Positions 17,675 through 21,016 of a DNA stretch of 21,016 nt are shown piece after piece; the stretch's first letter is position 1; every line of letters begins with the position of its first letter. This DNA comes from a virus, in IMG/VR virus record IMGVR_UViG_3300025137_000372, positions 1 to 21,016 of that record. One strand, given 5' to 3'. The translations under genes and the position numbers were made by a program. The notes under the pieces are model-generated. The model searched no databases. It was given only the letters and a program-made list of their open reading frames with translations, and had not been told where the DNA came from.

Positions 17675-19703
17675 TTTAACTGGAACACAAATATCAAATA
17701 CCTATAAAAGATTAATGCAGGTTAATGTATCTGCAAACTCAGGTATTACAACAGACTTACAAACAATTCAATCTGGAGATAATTCTAATACTCCTCTTCA
17801 ACTTTCAAACTCAACTTTAAATGTTAATGGAACTTTTGCAATAGGTGGTGTAAACCTTACAGCAACAGTATCTTCTATAAATGCTATCTCAGATATTTCA
17901 GGTGGTGTAGGATATATTGTTGTATCAGGTACAAACATTTATAATAGAACATTTTCTGCAGGTCCTAATATTACAATTACAAATGCAAATGGTGTTGCTA
18001 GTAATACTGGTATTGCATTAACAAGTGCAGTTGCTACTGAGTCTTTAGGAGCTACAACAGTTTCATGTTCAACATTAGAAGTAACAGGAAGTATAGATGT
18101 ATCAGCAGTAAGTGTAGGTACATTTACTGCAGTATCTATTAATACCTCAGTAATGAAAGCAGCTTCAGTTTCAATTGCAGGTGGTGATGCTACACTACAA
18201 ACAGGAAGTATTACAACCTTTGCAGCAACAACAGTTGCCTGTTCAGTTCTTGAGGGAACAACAGGTACATTTACAGGAATAGTTTCAGCATCAGGGTTTG
18301 CAGGAGATGGTTCTCAATTAACTAATGTACCTTCAGCAGAAGGTGGAACTGTTAAACGTATAACTGCAGGTACTGGAATAGGTATTACAGTTAATGGTGC
18401 AACTTCAACTTCTATTCCTACAAGTGGTACAGTTCTTATAAATCCTAATCAATCATTTGGTACAGTTTCAGTTTCAACAGGATTAGTAGTTCCTGAAGGT
18501 CTTGCAAGATTTTCAATACCTGTTAGTGGTACAGCAGCAACATTCTCAGGTAATGTATCTGCTGCAAATGTTTATGCATCTACAAATGTTTTTGTAGCTG
18601 GAACAGCAGTACCAACAGGTGCACAAATTGCTGCAGTATCAGCTTTAACTTCAGTAAACAAAGCTGACATTGCTACCAATGTAGCTGCAATAACTTCAGT
18701 AAACTCAGTTGTAGCAGCAGTATCAGCATTAACGTCAGTAAATAAAGCAGGAGTTGCAACTAATGTAGCAGCTATTACTTCTGTCAATAGTAAGATAGCA
18801 ACAGTTTCAGGAGCACTTGCAACTTCAATAGGAAATACAAATACAGTTTTAGCAGCAACGTCAGCAGCTTTAGCCACGTCTATAGGTAATAGTAATACAG
18901 TTATTGCAGCAGTCTCAGTTTTAACATCAGTTAATTTAGCTAAGATTACATCTATAAATTCAGTAATAGGGGATGGTTCTGGATTTGCAACAGATGCTGA
19001 ACTACAAGCAGTGTCTGCTACAATGGCTACATCTATAGCAAATAGCAACACAGTCATAGCTGCAGTGTCAGTTCTGACTGGAGTTAATCTTGCAAAGATA
19101 ACTTCAATTAATTCAGTAATAGGTGATGGTACAGGGTTTGCTACAGATGCAGAATTACAGGCAGTATCTGCAACAATGGCTACGTCTATTGCAAATAGTA
19201 ATACAGTAATTGCTGCAGTATCAGCATTAACCTCAGTAAATAAAGTTGATGTAGCTGCAAGGTTACCATTATCAGGTGGTACATTAACAGGTATCTTATC
19301 TGCTACTGATGTATATACAAGTGCAGTAGCAATTGGTGTTGATACATTATTAGGTAAACAATTACATATAGGTACAGCAGCAGTTGCTGACATTGTAAGT
19401 TTAACTGATGGTACAAATATAGCAGTAGATTTAAATGCAGGTCAAAATTTTGCAGTTCAGTTAGGTGGTAATAGAACATTATCTAATCCAACAAATTGTG
19501 TAGCAGGACAAACAGGAAGTATTTTTGTAATACAAGATGGCACAGGAAGTAGAACATTATCTTTTGCAGCTAATTATAAATTTCCAGGAGCAACTGCTCC
19601 AACATTAACAACAACTGCAGGGCAAACAGATAGAATTGATTATATAGTTTTTGCTTCTGCAAACGTACATGCAATAGCAACTTTAAATGTAAGTACATCT
19701 TAG
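17667..19703 (+). CDS. repeat-containing tail fibre or tail spike protein
   Basis: 678 aa, Ser/Thr/Ala/Val/Asn-rich with almost no Lys or Trp, as in trimeric fibres. An N-terminal head-like part (MPDLTGTQISNTYKRLMQV) could bind the virion. The middle is built from repeats: 28-residue units (about 322-349, 350-377), then 51-residue units at about 400-450, 451-501 and a partial one to about 525. These have a repeated TSVN, ATSIANSNTVIAAVS and AKITSINSVIGDG pattern; they may form a triple-helical coiled coil or beta-fibre stalk. The C-terminal 120 residues form a distinct domain, with FAVQLGGNRTLSNPTNCVAGQTGSIFVIQDGTG and a closing strand pattern. I recall this ending in many phage tail fibre and virion glycan-binding proteins. 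The start ATG 17667 has no clear ribosome binding site and overlaps the upstream gene. Receptor target unknown. Confidence 0.8.
   Translation: MPDLTGTQISNTYKRLMQVNVSANSGITTDLQTIQSGDNSNTPLQLSNSTLNVNGTFAIGGVNLTATVSSINAISDISGGVGYIVVSGTNIYNRTFSAGPNITITNANGVASNTGIALTSAVATESLGATTVSCSTLEVTGSIDVSAVSVGTFTAVSINTSVMKAASVSIAGGDATLQTGSITTFAATTVACSVLEGTTGTFTGIVSASGFAGDGSQLTNVPSAEGGTVKRITAGTGIGITVNGATSTSIPTSGTVLINPNQSFGTVSVSTGLVVPEGLARFSIPVSGTAATFSGNVSAANVYASTNVFVAGTAVPTGAQIAAVSALTSVNKADIATNVAAITSVNSVVAAVSALTSVNKAGVATNVAAITSVNSKIATVSGALATSIGNTNTVLAATSAALATSIGNSNTVIAAVSVLTSVNLAKITSINSVIGDGSGFATDAELQAVSATMATSIANSNTVIAAVSVLTGVNLAKITSINSVIGDGTGFATDAELQAVSATMATSIANSNTVIAAVSALTSVNKVDVAARLPLSGGTLTGILSATDVYTSAVAIGVDTLLGKQLHIGTAAVADIVSLTDGTNIAVDLNAGQNFAVQLGGNRTLSNPTNCVAGQTGSIFVIQDGTGSRTLSFAANYKFPGATAPTLTTTAGQTDRIDYIVFASANVHAIATLNVSTS
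18630..18797 (+). repeat. 84-base coding repeats in the fibre gene
   Basis: Two adjacent 28-codon units (18630-18713 and 18714-18797) encode AAVSALTSVNKADIATNVAA and nearly the same sequence again. They belong to the stalk part of the fibre. Confidence 0.75.
18864..19241 (+). repeat. 153-base coding repeats in the fibre gene
   Basis: Units begin near 18864, 19017 and 19170; equivalent Met codons at 19023 and 19176 are exactly 153 bases apart. The proteins they encode are almost identical, while the DNA differs at many third positions, so the duplication is not recent or is under protein-level constraint. Confidence 0.8.
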
Positions 19704-19999
19704 TGGTTAGAAGAATACCTAGAAAAAAAGGTCAACGTGCTAAAAGTAAAAAACATTCAGACTTATATACTGATGAAGACCCAAAGGGTACAATACATGG
19801 TTTAAAGTTTGCAACTGAAGCAGATGCAAAAAGTTCAATACGAAAGATAAAAAATTCTACTCGTAAACATAACCATAAAACACAAGCAGCAATTGCAATG
19901 GAACAAAGAGCAAAAGTTGCAGGTAAAGATAAAGCAGCAATGATTTATAGAAAATTTATTGAGCAACAAAAAAAGAAAACTAAAAGTAGGAAGGCTTAA
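19703..19999 (+). CDS. small basic conserved phage protein (YTDEDPKGTI family), 98 aa
   Basis: Starts with GTG 19703 overlapping the stop of the fibre gene by one base. It carries DLYTDEDPKGTIHGLKFATEADA, then helical basic IRKIKNSTRKHNHKTQAAIAMEQRAKVAGK and YRKFIEQQKKK. I recall a common family in marine phages with the order ELYTDEDPKGTIkGLgFKTeaDA-kSV-kI-nSgRsHAHkiQAAvAMEQRAkvmGk-saA-vYRkfi. The strong conservation and predicted helix-rich, basic form suggest DNA binding or virion packing, but the function is unknown. There is no ribosome binding site of note, so it probably depends on coupling to the fibre gene. Confidence 0.8.
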   Translation: MVRRIPRKKGQRAKSKKHSDLYTDEDPKGTIHGLKFATEADAKSSIRKIKNSTRKHNHKTQAAIAMEQRAKVAGKDKAAMIYRKFIEQQKKKTKSRKA

Positions 20000-21016
20000 T
20001 GGCAGTATTTCAAAATAATTTATTAATGGGAGCAGCTTCTCAAGCAGGAGGTGGTGTACATTCAATAGAGCAATCTATTCGTTTTAATGATGATGATTCA
20101 CCATTTATGACTAGAACTCCTGGTAGTACAGGAAACAGAAGAACTTGGAGTATTAATTGTTGGGTAAAATTAGGCAACAGCCCAGGCGATTTTACACTTT
20201 GGTCAGTACATACTGGGTATCAATCTTATGCACAAATAAGAAGTGATGGATTAGAATTTGCAGTAGGTAATGGAAGTTCAAGTAATTCGTACCATAAAAC
20301 AAATAGAGTATTTAGAGATGGTAGTGCTTGGTATAATTTTTTATTTGTTTTTGATTCAACAAATGCTATTAGTTCTGAACGAGCAAGAATTTATGTAAAT
20401 GGTCAAAGAGAAACTAGCTTTTCAAATACTGGAAGTTGGGCACAAAACTATGACTCTAATGTTAATTTTACACAAGCTCATTATATTGGTGAGCAAGGAA
20501 CTGGAGGGAATCATCTTGATGGTTACCTAGCAGATTTTGTTATTATAGATGGTTTAGCATTAGACCCAAGTAGTTTTGGAGAAACTAATGATAATGGAAT
20601 TTGGGTTCCAAAAGATATTACTGGTTTAACATTTGGTACTAATGGTGTTTTTATTGATGGTAGAGATGCAAGTGATTTAGGTGATGATGAATCTGGTAAT
20701 GGTAATGATTTTACCACCAGTGGTCTTGCAACACATGACCAAATGGCAGATACACCTACAAACAATCATGCAATTATGAATACTCTTGATACACACACTT
20801 CACCTGACTGGACTGCAAGTAATGGTAATTTAGATGTTTCATGGAATGGAACTAATTATACTAATCATTTATTTTCTACTTTATCTATGCCTTCAACAGG
20901 TAAATGGTATTTTGAAATTAAATACGTTTCTGACTCTAGTCAGGTTTTATATTATCAACAATTAAGGTTGGGTATTATGAGAGAAGATATAAATGCTGCG
21001 TATATTCAAGCTAATC
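19999..21016 (+). CDS. LamG/concanavalin-like tail or receptor-binding protein (partial, 3' end outside window)
   Basis: Open to the window end: 339 complete codons. ATG 19999 overlaps the previous stop by one base (TAATG). The first 190 residues match a concanavalin-type jelly-roll seen at the front of many marine phage tail or receptor-binding proteins. Evidence is SIRFNDDDSPFMTRTPGSTGN, TWSINCWVKLG, VFRDGSAWYNFLFVFDSTNA, RIYVNGQRET, and HLDGYLADFVIIDGLALDPSSFGE. The text then goes on to DESGNGNDFTTSGL, PTNNHAIMNTLD, and SNGNLDVSW, which is usually followed by a SPRY-like domain; TGKWYFEIKY near residue 300 is its beginning. The function is presumably binding of a host surface glycan or protein. 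Truncated at the edge, so total length and C-terminus are unknown. Confidence 0.85.
   Translation, partial: MAVFQNNLLMGAASQAGGGVHSIEQSIRFNDDDSPFMTRTPGSTGNRRTWSINCWVKLGNSPGDFTLWSVHTGYQSYAQIRSDGLEFAVGNGSSSNSYHKTNRVFRDGSAWYNFLFVFDSTNAISSERARIYVNGQRETSFSNTGSWAQNYDSNVNFTQAHYIGEQGTGGNHLDGYLADFVIIDGLALDPSSFGETNDNGIWVPKDITGLTFGTNGVFIDGRDASDLGDDESGNGNDFTTSGLATHDQMADTPTNNHAIMNTLDTHTSPDWTASNGNLDVSWNGTNYTNHLFSTLSMPSTGKWYFEIKYVSDSSQVLYYQQLRLGIMREDINAAYIQAN

Noticed and set aside
18572-19393. Long minus-strand open frame (273 codons) inside the fibre gene
   Set aside because: It is the antisense of Ala/Ser/Thr-rich repeat codons; composition is an artefact of the repeats, there is no ribosome binding site, and the plus-strand fibre gene is well supported.
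1-21016. Lysogeny module, attachment site or insertion sequence
   Set aside because: No integrase, excisionase, repressor, transposase or terminal inverted repeat is visible in the window; the missing parts of the genome cannot be judged.

Overview
The window looks like the structural half, plus the start of an oppositely transcribed accessory or early block, of a tailed double-stranded DNA phage with a very AT-rich genome (about one third G+C by eye). Several families are ones I associate with uncultured marine phages and cyanophages: small basic proteins, a GroES-like co-chaperonin, a GCPATWY membrane protein and a Cys-rich CGDCKHRG protein. A P22-like portal, a large terminase, a scaffold-like protein and a Mu gpT-like capsid protein in packaging-to-tail order identify the module. 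Two adaptor-like proteins and the absence so far of a tape measure or sheath favour a short-tailed (podovirus-like) virion, but that is inference. A low-GC marine bacterium, for example a SAR11-type alphaproteobacterium, is a plausible host but is not shown. No integrase, repressor, tRNA or CRISPR array is visible.

Layout. (1) 1-1860, minus strand: four small genes, all with an AAAGGA-type or AGGA ribosome binding site. Large imperfect AT-rich hairpins with the same architecture lie around and between them (8-46, 541-576, 1594-1636, 1890-1953). (2) 1860-2661: an 800-base divergent control region. It holds a minus-strand promoter candidate, six copies of a 16-base palindrome TGTCAAAnnnnTTGACA, a 22-base tandem pair, a 33-base tandem pair, G-tract repeats, small hairpins and a TATAAT promoter right next to the first rightward start codon. 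(3) 2662-7674: packaging genes (small terminase, membrane protein, 44-aa protein, large terminase, portal). (4) 7676-10768: a run of very short, tightly overlapping genes, including GroES and several basic or Gly-rich peptides. (5) 10853-13940: scaffold, two head-associated proteins and major capsid, closed by a strong hairpin terminator at 13962. (6) 14005-17674: head-completion/adaptor proteins interleaved with lysine-rich proteins. (7) 17667-21016: a repeat-built fibre, a small basic protein, and the start of a LamG-type tail/receptor-binding protein that runs off the window.

Plus-strand genes from 2662 on are mostly spaced by ATGA, TAATG or direct-abutment junctions, so they are probably long polycistronic transcripts with translational coupling. 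Eight short genes are easily missed but fit these junctions: 3563, 7676, 8663, 9071, 9889 and 10664, with shortened starts at 1565 and 8035 for two others.

The most striking sequence-wide signal is a complete absence of the tetranucleotide GATC in 21,016 bases. Asp codons, normally GAT here, switch to GAC whenever the next base is C (for example Asp-Asp-Pro written GAT GAC CCT). The second is the palindrome array and bulged-hairpin set in the control region and leftward block, which look like an uncharacterised regulatory or replication system.
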